Source: VXLM01 sp965242665
GTDB taxonomy: Bacteria > Chloroflexota > Dehalococcoidia > Lucifugimonadales > VXLM01
Assembly: GCA_965242665.1 (NCBI GenBank)
Contig: OZ251484.1
Span: forward strand, 868,001-932,000
DNA: 64,000 nt
Direction of reading: 5' to 3'
Shown here: in pieces, positions 33,979 through 42,509 of the stretch
Layout: each line of letters starts with the position of its first letter
How positions within the stretch are numbered: the first letter of the stretch is position 1
Position numbers and translations under genes: made by a program
Notes under the pieces: model-generated
The model's database searches: none
What the model saw: only the letters and a program-made list of their open reading frames with translations
What the model was told of the DNA's origin: nothing

Positions 33979-34101
33979 GGAGACCTTTGCATAACCTCTT
34001 CGAGGGTATGGGAATGGAATCCGGAGCACGCAAAATGAACGGGGGCACCATGGGCAGAGCATCCCAAAACAACCACTCCGCCTAGTTATTCAAAGGTCTC
34101 C
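33979..34101. mobile_element. 123-bp MITE inserted into a palindrome, CTAC target duplication
   Basis: The element starts GGAGACCTTTGCATAAC and ends with the complement GTTATTCAAAGGTCTCC, which are terminal inverted repeats matching at 16 of 17 positions. CTAC occurs directly before (33975-33978) and after (34102-34105). Removing the element and one CTAC restores ATTCCCGCCTACGCAGGAAT, one base off the common palindrome. It is non-coding. The ends resemble those of some IS5-type elements, but that family assignment is inference. Confidence 0.85.
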
Positions 34102-34343
34102 CTACGCAGGAATGACGAGACCCAGCAGGAATGACGGAGAGTCCAACCTTTTGCGGCCCGGGCGCAATCCATGCCGCAAGAGTAAACGGTAAGGGATCGC
34201 GGTCGTCTTGCGTTATCGGTGACAGCCTTCTGGGACGGCGTACAGTACAGACATTCTATGCGTTCGGGTGGTACACTGCTTTGGTCGGGGTTGGCCCCAT
34301 CCCCCCCGACGACCGATCCAATCCAAAGCAGGAGGCAACTGCC

Positions 34344-35675
34344 TTGACCAAGAACAGTTTGTCATACAACCGCACGCTCTTCCTCGAGGACAACCTGCCC
34401 GTACTGCGCGGGTTGGATTCCAAGAGCGTCGACCTCATCGCGACCGACCCGCCATTCAACAAGGGCGTCCCCGCGTTCGAGGGGACGACGAAGACAGGCG
34501 TCGATGTCGACTTCAAGGACGTCTGGCATTGGGGGGACGTGCAGGATGAATGGCACGAGGCGATCAAGGAAGATAATCCATGGCTGTACCACACAATCAA
34601 CACTGCGAACAAAGCGGCAGGGCAAGACATGGGCGCGTTCCTGTGTTGGATGAGTGTCCGTGTGTTGGAGATGCACCGCGTCCTCAAGCCGACGGGCAGC
34701 ATCTACTTACACTGTGACCCGACGGCGTCGCACTATCTGAAGGCGATGATGGACGCCATCTTCGGACGCAAGAACTTTCGGAATGAAATCGTGTGGAATT
34801 ACAAGTACGGCGGCCGCAGTAAGAAGTCCTTCGGGCGGAAGCATGACGTTATCTTGTTCTATGTGATGTCCGAGTCTGCTCCCTTCTACCAGGATGCGGT
34901 TAGAGTGCCGCATGAAGAGGAGTCGCTGGCGATGAATTTTCGCAAGGTAGACGAAGACGGGCGGCGCTACAGGGAGGGAACATGGAGCAGCGGCAAGAAA
35001 TACCGCTACTACGCAGACGAAGGGCGCACATGCGACGACGTATGGACGGACATAAATGCGCTGCATCAGGCTGACAAGGAGCGCACAGGCTACCCGACCC
35101 AGAAGCCGTTGGCGCTGTACAAGCGGATGATTGAGGCGTCGTCGAAGCCTGGGGACATGGTGCTCGACCCGTTCGCCGGCTGCGCGACGACGTGCGTGGC
35201 CGCGGAGCAGCTGGGGCGGCAGTGGATCGGCATCGACACCCAAGAGAAGGCGGGGGACGTCGTTCGGGAGCGGTTGCAAAGCGAGGTCTCGGCAAACACG
35301 GCGTGGAACGACATCGTCCGCACGCCGACGGAAGCGCCGGAGCGGACGGACGACGGCGGCCCCGTTGCTCCCGAGCTAGTCGTAGTCGGTCGAACGCGCA
35401 GCATTCCAGTACGGCAGGCGCGCGCGGAGCTAATCGAACGCGACGGGCAACGCTGCCAAGGCTGCGGCTGGGAGCCGCCCTACGCGGACTATCTGGAGCG
35501 CGACTACAAGAAACCGACCTCGTTGGGGGACAAGGACGAGATGAGCAACTACGCGCTGCTATGCAGTCCTTGCAACGGCAAGAAGTCGAACAAGTTGACG
35601 CTGCGCGCGCTTCAGGACGAGCGCGTGAAGGAAGGGCGCATGAACGCCGAATGGTGGGAGGAGCAATGGAAGTGA
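34344..35675 (+). CDS. DNA methyltransferase (beta-class amino-MTase) fused to a degenerate HNH-like domain
   Basis: The TTG at 34344 has AGGAGG 8 bp upstream; the longer frame lacks such a signal and reads through repeats. The 443-residue protein has the catalytic motif DPPF (35-38) before the AdoMet motif DPFAGCATT (275-283), the order of beta-class N6-adenine/N4-cytosine methyltransferases. TGYPTQKPLALYKRMI precedes motif I as in that class. Residues 360-430 look like an HNH endonuclease module: CxxC at 371/374, LERDYKKPTSLG, MSNYALLC with Asn402, and CSPCNGKK. The position normally occupied by the first catalytic His is Tyr388. It may be a solitary methylase or the remains of a fused restriction-modification protein. 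Repeats and MITE ends surround it. Confidence 0.85.
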   Translation: MTKNSLSYNRTLFLEDNLPVLRGLDSKSVDLIATDPPFNKGVPAFEGTTKTGVDVDFKDVWHWGDVQDEWHEAIKEDNPWLYHTINTANKAAGQDMGAFLCWMSVRVLEMHRVLKPTGSIYLHCDPTASHYLKAMMDAIFGRKNFRNEIVWNYKYGGRSKKSFGRKHDVILFYVMSESAPFYQDAVRVPHEEESLAMNFRKVDEDGRRYREGTWSSGKKYRYYADEGRTCDDVWTDINALHQADKERTGYPTQKPLALYKRMIEASSKPGDMVLDPFAGCATTCVAAEQLGRQWIGIDTQEKAGDVVRERLQSEVSANTAWNDIVRTPTEAPERTDDGGPVAPELVVVGRTRSIPVRQARAELIERDGQRCQGCGWEPPYADYLERDYKKPTSLGDKDEMSNYALLCSPCNGKKSNKLTLRALQDERVKEGRMNAEWWEEQWK

Positions 35676-35890
35676 GCGAATGGATTGCATTGGCATCTGC
35701 AATTGCTTTCATTGTGACTGCGGCGGCCGCTTGCTTGAGTTATGCAAAGTCTCCCTTCGCTGGAATAACATGTGGGGATGCAGGCCAACGACGTAACGGG
35801 TGGGGGAATGACGGGGCGGGAGACGCGCTACTGGGTTACGGCGCCTACGATGGATTCAAGGGCGTCCGGATCCTTGGGGATGGCGTCTGA
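35666..35890 (+). CDS. Possible small membrane protein, tail overprinted by repeats
   Basis: An ATG overlaps the methyltransferase stop (ATGGAAGTGA). It encodes MEVSEW followed by a good hydrophobic helix (IALASAIAFIVTAAAACLSY). From about residue 26 the frame reads into a MITE-end-like sequence and palindrome half-sites, and it ends inside the convergent peptidase gene. The N-terminal 25 residues look genuine; the rest is probably not the original C-terminus. It could be a truncated partner gene of the methyltransferase. Confidence 0.35.
   Translation: MEVSEWIALASAIAFIVTAAAACLSYAKSPFAGITCGDAGQRRNGWGNDGAGDALLGYGAYDGFKGVRILGDGV
35737..35770. mobile_element. Relic of a MITE right end next to a palindrome half
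   Basis: AGTTATGCAAAGTCTCC (35738-35754) matches the right end of the MITE at 33979-34101 apart from one substitution and one missing G. It is followed by CTTCGCTGGAATAAC, a decayed right half of the palindrome in its CTTC form. No matching left end is visible next to it. Confidence 0.65.
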
Positions 35891-37207
35891 CATGACTTGG
35901 TGGCCGCGGCTGGTGACGACGACGTCGTCCTCGATGCGGATGCCGATGCCTCGGAGTCGCTCGGGTGCGTCGGCTGCATGGGGACCGAAGTAGAGGCCGG
36001 GTTCGACGGTGAATATCATGCCCTCTTGCAGGAGAACGGGATCGTCTCCGCTGCGGTAGATGCCCGCGTCGTGGACGTCGAGTCCGAGCCAATGGGATGT
36101 GCCGTGCATGTAGTAGGGTTCGTATGCCTTGTCTTCGATGATGCGGTCGACGTCTCCCGTGAGGACGCCAAGGTCGATGAGTCCTTGGACGAGAACTTCG
36201 AGGGCGGTCTTGTGGACTGCGCGGAGCTCTTCGCCTGGGGCTATGACGTCGATGGCCTTTCGCTGCGCCTCTAGTACGATGTCGTAGACGGCGCGCTGCT
36301 CCGGGGTGAATCGTCCGCTTACCGGCCATGTGCGCGTGACGTCCGCGCTGTAGTATTCGAATTCGGCTCCGGCGTCAATGAGAAGGAGGTCGCCGTCTTG
36401 CATCTCGCGCCGATTCTTGACGTAGTGGAGGATGCAGGAGTTTTCGCCTGATGCGACGATGGACGGATAGCCGTTTCTGGGAGAGCCGAGTTTGCGGAAC
36501 TCGGTTTCCAACGCGGTCTGGATGTGGTATTCCCGGAGGCGCGGGCGGGTTTGGCGGATTGCGCGGTCGAATCCCTGCGCGGTGATGTCGATCGCACGTT
36601 GGAGCGCCTCGATCTCCTTGGTGGACTTTTGGACGCGCATCGATCCTATGACGGGAGCGGGATCGACGATGCGGCGGATGTAGCTGTCGTCGCGCTGTCC
36701 GCTTGCGCGGCGGCGTGCGACGAGGTCGGTGAGCAGCTGATCCATCCGTCGATCCGATCCGAGGGAGTAGTAGAGGGTCTGCGACTCGGAGAGGAGTTCT
36801 GGGAGTTTGTCTTCCAAAGCGTCGATGGGGAAGGCGTCGTCCGCGCGTAGTGCTGCCTTGGCGCCGTCTACCCCGACGCGCGGGCCGACCCAAATCTCGA
36901 ATTGCGGATCGAATGGGTTGACGAAGAGGACGTACACATCCTCACGGCCTGGGCGCAGTATGGCCACTGCGTCGGGCTCTTCGAGTCCGGTGAAGTACCA
37001 GAAGGTCGAGTCTTGGCGGAACTCGTAGTCCACGTCGTGGTTGCGCGGGGACGGATGCGCTGCGGAGAGGATGACTGCCCCGCCGTCCAGGTGCGCAAGC
37101 AGCTGCTTGCGTCGGAGGGCGAAGTCTTCCTGTGCGAATACGGACGCGGCGGCGGCGTCAGTCGCCGGCGTCGGTGCGGGGTCGTTCGTCGGTCGTGCGT
37201 TTGGCAT
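35828..37207 (-). CDS. pepP: Xaa-Pro aminopeptidase (M24B)
   Basis: This dinuclear metallopeptidase releases an N-terminal residue preceding proline. The 459-residue length fits aminopeptidase P: an N-terminal creatinase-like domain (RRKQLLAHLDGGAVILSA to about residue 170) and a C-terminal pita-bread domain. The metal ligands are visible as Asp in LIDAGAEFEYYSADVTRTWP (two), His in HGTSHWLGLDVHD, Glu in TVEPGLYF and Glu in GIRIEDDVVVT. It has an Ala/Pro-rich N-terminal extension. Its start is 8 bp downstream of the dehydrogenase gene on the same strand, so the two are probably co-transcribed. Confidence 0.92.
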   Translation of the reverse strand: MPNARPTNDPAPTPATDAAAASVFAQEDFALRRKQLLAHLDGGAVILSAAHPSPRNHDVDYEFRQDSTFWYFTGLEEPDAVAILRPGREDVYVLFVNPFDPQFEIWVGPRVGVDGAKAALRADDAFPIDALEDKLPELLSESQTLYYSLGSDRRMDQLLTDLVARRRASGQRDDSYIRRIVDPAPVIGSMRVQKSTKEIEALQRAIDITAQGFDRAIRQTRPRLREYHIQTALETEFRKLGSPRNGYPSIVASGENSCILHYVKNRREMQDGDLLLIDAGAEFEYYSADVTRTWPVSGRFTPEQRAVYDIVLEAQRKAIDVIAPGEELRAVHKTALEVLVQGLIDLGVLTGDVDRIIEDKAYEPYYMHGTSHWLGLDVHDAGIYRSGDDPVLLQEGMIFTVEPGLYFGPHAADAPERLRGIGIRIEDDVVVTSRGHQVMSDAIPKDPDALESIVGAVTQ

Positions 37208-37215
37208 TGCAGGGG

Positions 37216-37992
37216 TTACCGCGCCACCCAGCCGGCGTCAATGGAGTACGTCGATCCGGTGATGGAGCGTGCGGCGTCGGAGGCTAGGAAGGTTGCCAGG
37301 GCAGCGACTTCACGCGGCTCGATGAGGCGCTTGATTGCGGCGGGGTCGAGCATGACCTTCTCGACGACGTCTTCGATGGGGATGCCGCGTGTACGCGCTT
37401 GGTCGTATATCTGCGCCTCGACAAGGGGAGTGCGGACGTAGCCGGGGCAGATTGCGTTGACGGTGACGCCAAATTCTCCTACTTCTAGGGCGGCCGTCTT
37501 GGTGAGGCCGACGATGCCGTGCTTGGCGGAGTTGTACGCCGACTTGTATGGACTGGCGACGAGGCCGTGAATCGACGAGATGTTGATGATGCGCCCCCAG
37601 CCGGTGTCTTTCATGGAGGGTACGAGATACTTGATGAGTTGGAAGGGGGCGATCAGCATGACTTGGATCATGTTGGCCCATGTTTCGTCTGGGAATTCTT
37701 CGATGGGATGGATGCTTTGGTATCCAGCGTTGTTTACGAGGATGTCTACTCTCCCCTTGAGGGCGGCGGCTTCCTCTGCCAGGCGTTTCGTGTCTGCCAT
37801 GTCCGCGAGGTCTGCGCGGATGAAGTGTCCGCCGATTTCGTCTGCGGCTTTCTGTCCGGAGTCGCTGATGTCGTTGACGATCACCGCTGCGCCGGATTCG
37901 GCGTATATCGCCGCGATCTCCCTTCCGATACCGCTTCCCGCGCCGGTGACAAGTGCGGTCTTCCCTTCCAAGGAATAGCCCAAGTTGGACAT
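37216..37992 (-). CDS. SDR dehydrogenase, 3-hydroxybutyrate dehydrogenase-like
   Basis: The start at 37992 (MSNLGYSLEGKTALVTG) follows GAGG and gives a standard 258-residue SDR. Cofactor motif TGAGSGIG (16-23), structural NNAG (87-90) and catalytic Ser140, Tyr153 and Lys157 are all present. The ISSIHGLVASPYKSAYNSAK segment and CPGYVRTPLVEAQI are characteristic of D-3-hydroxybutyrate dehydrogenases, which oxidise 3-hydroxybutyrate to acetoacetate with NAD. The exact substrate still needs testing because SDR subfamilies overlap. It heads a two-gene unit with pepP. Confidence 0.85.
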   Translation of the reverse strand: MSNLGYSLEGKTALVTGAGSGIGREIAAIYAESGAAVIVNDISDSGQKAADEIGGHFIRADLADMADTKRLAEEAAALKGRVDILVNNAGYQSIHPIEEFPDETWANMIQVMLIAPFQLIKYLVPSMKDTGWGRIINISSIHGLVASPYKSAYNSAKHGIVGLTKTAALEVGEFGVTVNAICPGYVRTPLVEAQIYDQARTRGIPIEDVVEKVMLDPAAIKRLIEPREVAALATFLASDAARSITGSTYSIDAGWVAR

Positions 37993-38276
37993 AGATACCT
38001 CGCCTCGTTTCAAGAACGCGGGGCGTCGATGAGCCGGCGCCCCTTCGTTCGCAATGATTTGGTTTGCGGGAGCACACGGCCCAAGTTCGCAGCGCAGGCG
38101 GCGCTTGCAGAACGACGGTGCCAGGCTGCGTTCTTGCTGTTGGGTGTCACTCCCGCAGGGTCATGGTACATTGCAAGAGTGCGGCGGTCAACCGTTGCGG
38201 CCGTGCCGCGCTGTGGATCGGGAGAGAATCGATGCACAGTTGCCTTTCCAATGACAAGAGACGGCTGCAATGGTGA
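37993..38276. other. Divergent intergenic region, no gene
   Basis: The gap between the divergent dehydrogenase and pdxS genes has no supported gene or repeat until the pdxS promoter. Confidence 0.6.
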
Positions 38277-38306
38277 TTGCCTTCACTTTTCGGGCGAATG
38301 TATAAT
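38277..38306 (+). promoter_or_regulatory. Predicted promoter of pdxST
   Basis: TTGCCT (38277-38282) and a perfect TATAAT (38301-38306) are separated by 18 bp. The pdxS ATG lies 43 bp downstream of the -10. Confidence 0.6.
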
Positions 38307-38348
38307 ACCTATGAGGGCGTCATAGCAAAAGCGAGATGGAGGCGGAAT

Positions 38349-39248
38349 ATGGTCATCGACACGATAGCTGATACGGGTACGGATCGGGTGAAGGCTGGGT
38401 TGGCGCAGATGCTCAAGGGCGGGGTCATCATGGATGTCGTGACGGCAGACCAGGCCAGGGTTGCCGAGGATGCCGGCGCCTGCGCGGTGATGGCGTTGGA
38501 ACGGGTGCCGTCGGACATTCGCAAGGCCGGGGGCGTGGCGCGAATGGCGGATCCCACCAAGATCGTCGAAATTCAAGAGGCGGTCACGATTCCGGTGATG
38601 GCAAAGTGCCGCATCGGTCACTTCGTGGAGGCGCAGATCCTTCAGGCGCTTGGGGTCGACTACATCGACGAGTCGGAGGTGCTCACGCCCGCGGATGAGG
38701 ATAACCATGTGGACAAGCATGGGTTTACCGTGCCGTTCGTATGCGGCGCGCGGGACCTGGGCGAGGCGCTGCGCCGTATTGGGGAGGGCGCTGCGATGAT
38801 TCGCACGAAAGGCGAGGCGGGGACTGGCAACATCGTGGAGGCCGTGCGTCACGCGAGGGCGGTTCTTGGAGAGATCCGACGCATACAGGGTATGAACGAC
38901 GACGAGCTGATGGCGGCCGCGAGAGATTTGAGGGCTCCGTACGAGCTGGTCAAAGTCGTCCATGATACCGGGCAGCTTCCGGTCGTCAACTTCGCCGCCG
39001 GCGGGGTTGCGAGTCCAGCGGACGCGGGGCTGATGATGCAATTGGGAGTGGACGGAGTGTTCGTTGGATCCGGCATCTTCAAGTCGCAGCGTCCGGATCT
39101 CATGGCTGCAGCGATTGTGAAGGCGACGACGAACTACAATGATCCGCAAGTGCTGGCGGACGTTTCTCGCGGACTTGGGGACGCGATGCCTGGGCTCGAT
39201 GTGCGGACGATGCCCGTCGAGGAGCAGCTAGCGGTGAGAGGCTGGTAG
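38349..39248 (+). CDS. pdxS: Pyridoxal 5'-phosphate synthase, synthase subunit
   Basis: PdxS condenses ribose 5-phosphate, glyceraldehyde 3-phosphate and ammonia to PLP. The ATG at 38349 follows GGAGG at 6-bp spacing and gives 299 residues. Diagnostic segments are KGGVIMDVVTADQARVAEDA, MALERVPSDIR, the Lys-containing PVMAKCRIGHFVEAQ, and IRTKGEAGTGNIVEAVRH. The phosphate-binding GVFVGSGIFKS is also present. PdxT follows 2 bp after the stop, so the complete ribose-5-phosphate-dependent (DXP-independent) PLP synthase is encoded. Confidence 0.96.
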   Translation: MVIDTIADTGTDRVKAGLAQMLKGGVIMDVVTADQARVAEDAGACAVMALERVPSDIRKAGGVARMADPTKIVEIQEAVTIPVMAKCRIGHFVEAQILQALGVDYIDESEVLTPADEDNHVDKHGFTVPFVCGARDLGEALRRIGEGAAMIRTKGEAGTGNIVEAVRHARAVLGEIRRIQGMNDDELMAAARDLRAPYELVKVVHDTGQLPVVNFAAGGVASPADAGLMMQLGVDGVFVGSGIFKSQRPDLMAAAIVKATTNYNDPQVLADVSRGLGDAMPGLDVRTMPVEEQLAVRGW

Positions 39249-39250
39249 GT

Positions 39251-39823
39251 TTGACGAGAGTGGGAGTCTTGGCCATTCAGGGGGATTTCTTGGAGCATCG
39301 CCAGATGATCGAGGAAATGGGAGTAGATGCGCCCGAGGTACGGCTTGGGAAGCACCTGGCCGGACTCGACGGCTTGGTGATACCAGGCGGGGAGAGCACG
39401 ACCATCGTGCAGTTGCTCGACATTTTCGACATGCGCAGCACGGTCGTTGGGTTGGTGCGTGAAGGGATGCCGGTTTGGGGCACTTGCGCGGGGATGATCG
39501 TTCTGGCAAGTCGTCTGTTGGATCACCGTCCGAGGCCGCTTGGTCTCATGGACATCGAGATTAGCCGGAACGCCTTTGGAAGACAGGTCGACAGCTTCGA
39601 GGTCGATCTGGAAGTAGAGGGCATCGAGGGCGAGCCGTTTCGGGGGGTCTTCATTCGCGCTCCGGTCGTCACTAGCGTTGGAGAGGATGTGGACGTTCTG
39701 GCGAGGCTGAACGACGGGCGTCCGGTCGCCGTTCGAGAAGCCAAGATGTTGGCGACGGCGTTTCATCCTGAGTTGACGGGAGACCCGCGCATCCATGAAC
39801 TCTTTCTGAGGATCGTGCGATGA
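39251..39823 (+). CDS. pdxT: Pyridoxal 5'-phosphate synthase, glutaminase subunit
   Basis: PdxT hydrolyses glutamine and channels ammonia to PdxS. The TTG at 39251 is the likely start (GAGAGG 8 bp upstream), giving 190 residues. The triad is Cys79 in GTCAGMI and His-Glu in AFHPELTGD; the oxyanion segment is IPGGEST (44-50). Stop-to-start spacing from pdxS is 2 bp. Confidence 0.95.
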   Translation: MTRVGVLAIQGDFLEHRQMIEEMGVDAPEVRLGKHLAGLDGLVIPGGESTTIVQLLDIFDMRSTVVGLVREGMPVWGTCAGMIVLASRLLDHRPRPLGLMDIEISRNAFGRQVDSFEVDLEVEGIEGEPFRGVFIRAPVVTSVGEDVDVLARLNDGRPVAVREAKMLATAFHPELTGDPRIHELFLRIVR

Positions 39824-39839
39824 AGGGAGGGCGTCAAGC

Positions 39840-40844
39840 GTGATACGTGCGTCGCTGCCATTCGACGTCGTTCGATACGGAGTGTTGGGCGGGCCTGCGC
39901 CCGGCAACCGCGCGTCTCCGCTCGCCTCTGTGGGATTCCCGGCTGGCGGCGCTATGTCCAGGCAGGAGGCAGTCTACGCTGCGATTTCCATTCGGCGCAA
40001 GGGGTCGCTCTCCGTCACTCGGTCGCACGGCCGGTACATGCCGGTAATCGTCATCGCTCGGCCGCGGCCGAGCCGATGGTGCTGGGACGTGACGCATCTG
40101 TTCTCCGATTCCCCGTATGGGGAATCATGCGCTGACGTTCTGGATGTCTTGTTGCAGGAAGTGTCGCAGCGAGGAGGAGAGCGGGTATTCATCCGCCTTT
40201 GGGTCGATGATCCGCTCATTGGGATCGCGGCGTCTCGCGGATTCATGAAGTACGGAGAGGAGGCGCTGCTTGCAGGGCCGGCTGACGCGCTCGACGGCGA
40301 GCCGTCTCTTGGCGTCGAGCCGATGCGTGGAGTCGATGAGCATGGTCTGTGGCGTCTGTACAACGTTTCTACCCCCCTGCGGGTGCGGATGGCTTTGGGC
40401 ATGACCTTCGATCAATGGCGGGCGGCTCGGGAACGCGCAGGATGGCGGAGTCGGGAGTACGTGCACCGTACGGACGGAGCGGTTCGAGCATGGGTCCAGG
40501 TCACGCGTCGGTGGCGCTCCGCGGTCGTTGCTTGTCTGAGTCATCCCGAGTACGATGACTGCGCCCCGGCTCTCATGCGGCATGGGATTTCTCGGGCGTG
40601 GGGAGTGAACGCTGCGCTTTGCTTGGTTCGAGACTCACAGGTTCGGCTTCAGTCTCTGATGCGGGGGCGAGGTTTCCGGGAGGTCGGGCGATACGCTACT
40701 ATGATGAGGTCGATCACCAGTCCGATGAAGATTGCACAAAGGGGGCGTGCGCTTCGCTTGACGCGCCTCGAGCCGGCAGTCGATTTGACGGAGCATTGGC
40801 AGAGGGCCCGCAGGGAACCGCCAGAGGATATTCATTCGAGCTAG
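39840..40844 (+). CDS. Putative GNAT-fold protein, function unknown
   Basis: The 334-residue protein is not confidently recognised. A central stretch, DVLLQEVSQRGGERVFIRLWVDDPLIGIAASRGFMKYGEE, reads like the helix and beta-bulge part of a GNAT N-acetyltransferase. A later ACLSHPEYDDCAPALMRH region with ALCLVRDSQVRLQSLMRGRGF could be a second GNAT half. No acetyl-CoA P-loop (Q/RxxGxG/A) is clear, so an inactive or divergent fold is possible. The GTG start has GGGAGG upstream. It sits between pdxT and the R3H ATPase gene with short gaps and is probably in the same transcript. Confidence 0.6.
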   Translation: MIRASLPFDVVRYGVLGGPAPGNRASPLASVGFPAGGAMSRQEAVYAAISIRRKGSLSVTRSHGRYMPVIVIARPRPSRWCWDVTHLFSDSPYGESCADVLDVLLQEVSQRGGERVFIRLWVDDPLIGIAASRGFMKYGEEALLAGPADALDGEPSLGVEPMRGVDEHGLWRLYNVSTPLRVRMALGMTFDQWRAARERAGWRSREYVHRTDGAVRAWVQVTRRWRSAVVACLSHPEYDDCAPALMRHGISRAWGVNAALCLVRDSQVRLQSLMRGRGFREVGRYATMMRSITSPMKIAQRGRALRLTRLEPAVDLTEHWQRARREPPEDIHSS

Positions 40845-40889
40845 ACCGAGTCAAGGTTCGTTCGATACGGAGGTACGGACATAAGCCAG

Positions 40890-42509
40890 ATGCGTCAATG
40901 GATTGAAACCGATCTGGAGGTGGTTATCGACAAACTGCCTCCGCGTATCGCCCAGGTGCTCATAGATCGAGAGGACAAAGACGAGCTCCTGGAAGTAATT
41001 CTCGATCTTGGTCGGGCCCCGGAAGGGCGATTCCCCGATGAGAGCGTGGTCTTGAATGGTCAGGAGGTCGACAGTTCTGACATTCGGTACGTTACCGACA
41101 ACATCAGTCCGTTTGGTGAGGACAACCGTGCAGGGATCGAGCGGACGCTTCACCGCATTTCCGCCATCCGAAACCGCACCGGGCGGGTCGTTGGTTTGAC
41201 TGTGCGGGTGGGCCGCGCAGTCTACGGCACCATCCGGATCATCGAGGACATCGTTCTCACTGGCAAGAGTATCTTGCTGCTAGGGAAGCCGGGCGTTGGA
41301 AAGACGACGATGCTTCGGGACGTGGCGCGGGTGCTTGCGGACGATGCCGCAAAACGGGTCGTAATCGTCGACACATCGAACGAGATCGCTGGGGACGGCG
41401 ATATTCCTCATCCCGGCATCGGCAAGGCCCGGAGGATGCAGGTGCAATCGCCGGATCGGCAGCACTCGGTGATGATAGAGGCTGTGGAGAACCATATGCC
41501 TGAGGTAATCATCATCGACGAGATCGGGACCGAGCTCGAGGCGAACGCCGCGCGCACGATCGCGGAGCGCGGAGTGCAACTCGTCGCCACTGCGCACGGA
41601 AATACTCTCGAAAACCTCGTACAGAATCCGACGTTGGCAGACTTGATCGGCGGCATACAGGCGGTCACTCTGGGGGACATCGAGGCACGCAGACGGAGAA
41701 CGCAAAAGACTGTGCTCGAACGCAAGGCTCCTCCCACGTTCGACGTCTTGGTGGAAATCCAGGGCCGAAACCGGGTGCTCATCGCGTCGGACGTTCAGGA
41801 GACGGTCGATCGGCTGCTGCGGGGATTCGAGATTCATCTAGAGAGTAGGCGGGTAGACCGTGACGGGGAGATACGTCGAGAGCATGTGGAGAGGATACCG
41901 TCGCTTCTTGGACAGGGCGGCGACCATCGGAGGAGGCGATACGCGCGCCGTCCGTCAGAGGGGGAGCGAACGCCGCCCGCGGCCGTGGTGGATCAGGACG
42001 AGGGCGAAAGCGGCGGGGGCCAGGCCGGAGACTCGGAGGGCCGCCGGGTCTTGGTACTTCCATACGGAGTCAACAAGGGCAAGCTTCAACAAGCGGTCGA
42101 GTCGGTCGACGCCCCTGTGCGACTGGTGGATGATCTGGAAGACGCTCATCTGGTCTTGACTACGAAGAGTTTCTACCGCCGGCGGACCAACGCGCTTCGT
42201 CAGGCGGAGGAGCACGGCAGGCCGGTCTACGTCCTTCGGAAGAGCACTACGCCGCAAATCCACCAATTCTTCCGAGCGATCACGCGCAGCAACAACGCCC
42301 ACGAACAGAATCAGGAGCGTATCGCGGAGGCAGTGCAGGAAGCGGAACGCGCTGCGGAGTTCGTCAAGAATGGCGAGACTCAGGCCGAACTCAGCCCGCA
42401 AAGCTCGTACGTCCGCCACTTGCAGCACCAGATCGCCGAGCGGCATGGGCTGTCTTCCGCAAGCTCGGGCAGGGAACCGAGTCGGCGGGTGGTAATGTAC
42501 GACGGCTGA
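40890..42509 (+). CDS. SpoIIIAA/Ycf45-like AAA ATPase with C-terminal R3H domain
   Basis: The 539-residue protein resembles the SpoIIIAA/Ycf45 family of single-ring P-loop ATPases. Walker A is GKPGVGKTT (132-140); a Walker B-like segment is EVIIIDEIGTELEAN (about 205-219), with the sensor-like LVATAHGNTLENL after it. A charged linker follows. Residues from about 465 form an R3H-like single-strand nucleic-acid-binding domain, with an AHEQNQERIAEAVQEAERAAEFV helix beforehand. The role is unclear; nucleic-acid remodelling is inferred. GGAGGT lies 15 bp upstream of the ATG but 6 bp upstream of an in-frame ATA (40881), so the start is not fully settled. Confidence 0.85.
   Translation: MRQWIETDLEVVIDKLPPRIAQVLIDREDKDELLEVILDLGRAPEGRFPDESVVLNGQEVDSSDIRYVTDNISPFGEDNRAGIERTLHRISAIRNRTGRVVGLTVRVGRAVYGTIRIIEDIVLTGKSILLLGKPGVGKTTMLRDVARVLADDAAKRVVIVDTSNEIAGDGDIPHPGIGKARRMQVQSPDRQHSVMIEAVENHMPEVIIIDEIGTELEANAARTIAERGVQLVATAHGNTLENLVQNPTLADLIGGIQAVTLGDIEARRRRTQKTVLERKAPPTFDVLVEIQGRNRVLIASDVQETVDRLLRGFEIHLESRRVDRDGEIRREHVERIPSLLGQGGDHRRRRYARRPSEGERTPPAAVVDQDEGESGGGQAGDSEGRRVLVLPYGVNKGKLQQAVESVDAPVRLVDDLEDAHLVLTTKSFYRRRTNALRQAEEHGRPVYVLRKSTTPQIHQFFRAITRSNNAHEQNQERIAEAVQEAERAAEFVKNGETQAELSPQSSYVRHLQHQIAERHGLSSASSGREPSRRVVMYDG

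Larger units (their letters stand above)
33706..34343. other. Repeat-rich gap upstream of the methyltransferase
   Basis: No gene is supported between the LivJ-type and methyltransferase genes. It holds the 91-bp module (33840-33930), a palindrome interrupted by a MITE (33967-34114), and more half-sites. A GGCATTCTATG-type leader precedes the methyltransferase. Confidence 0.75.

Noticed and set aside
34131..34343. N-terminal extension of the methyltransferase frame
   Set aside because: It lies in repeat-derived sequence; TTG at 34344 has a strong AGGAGG at 8 bp.
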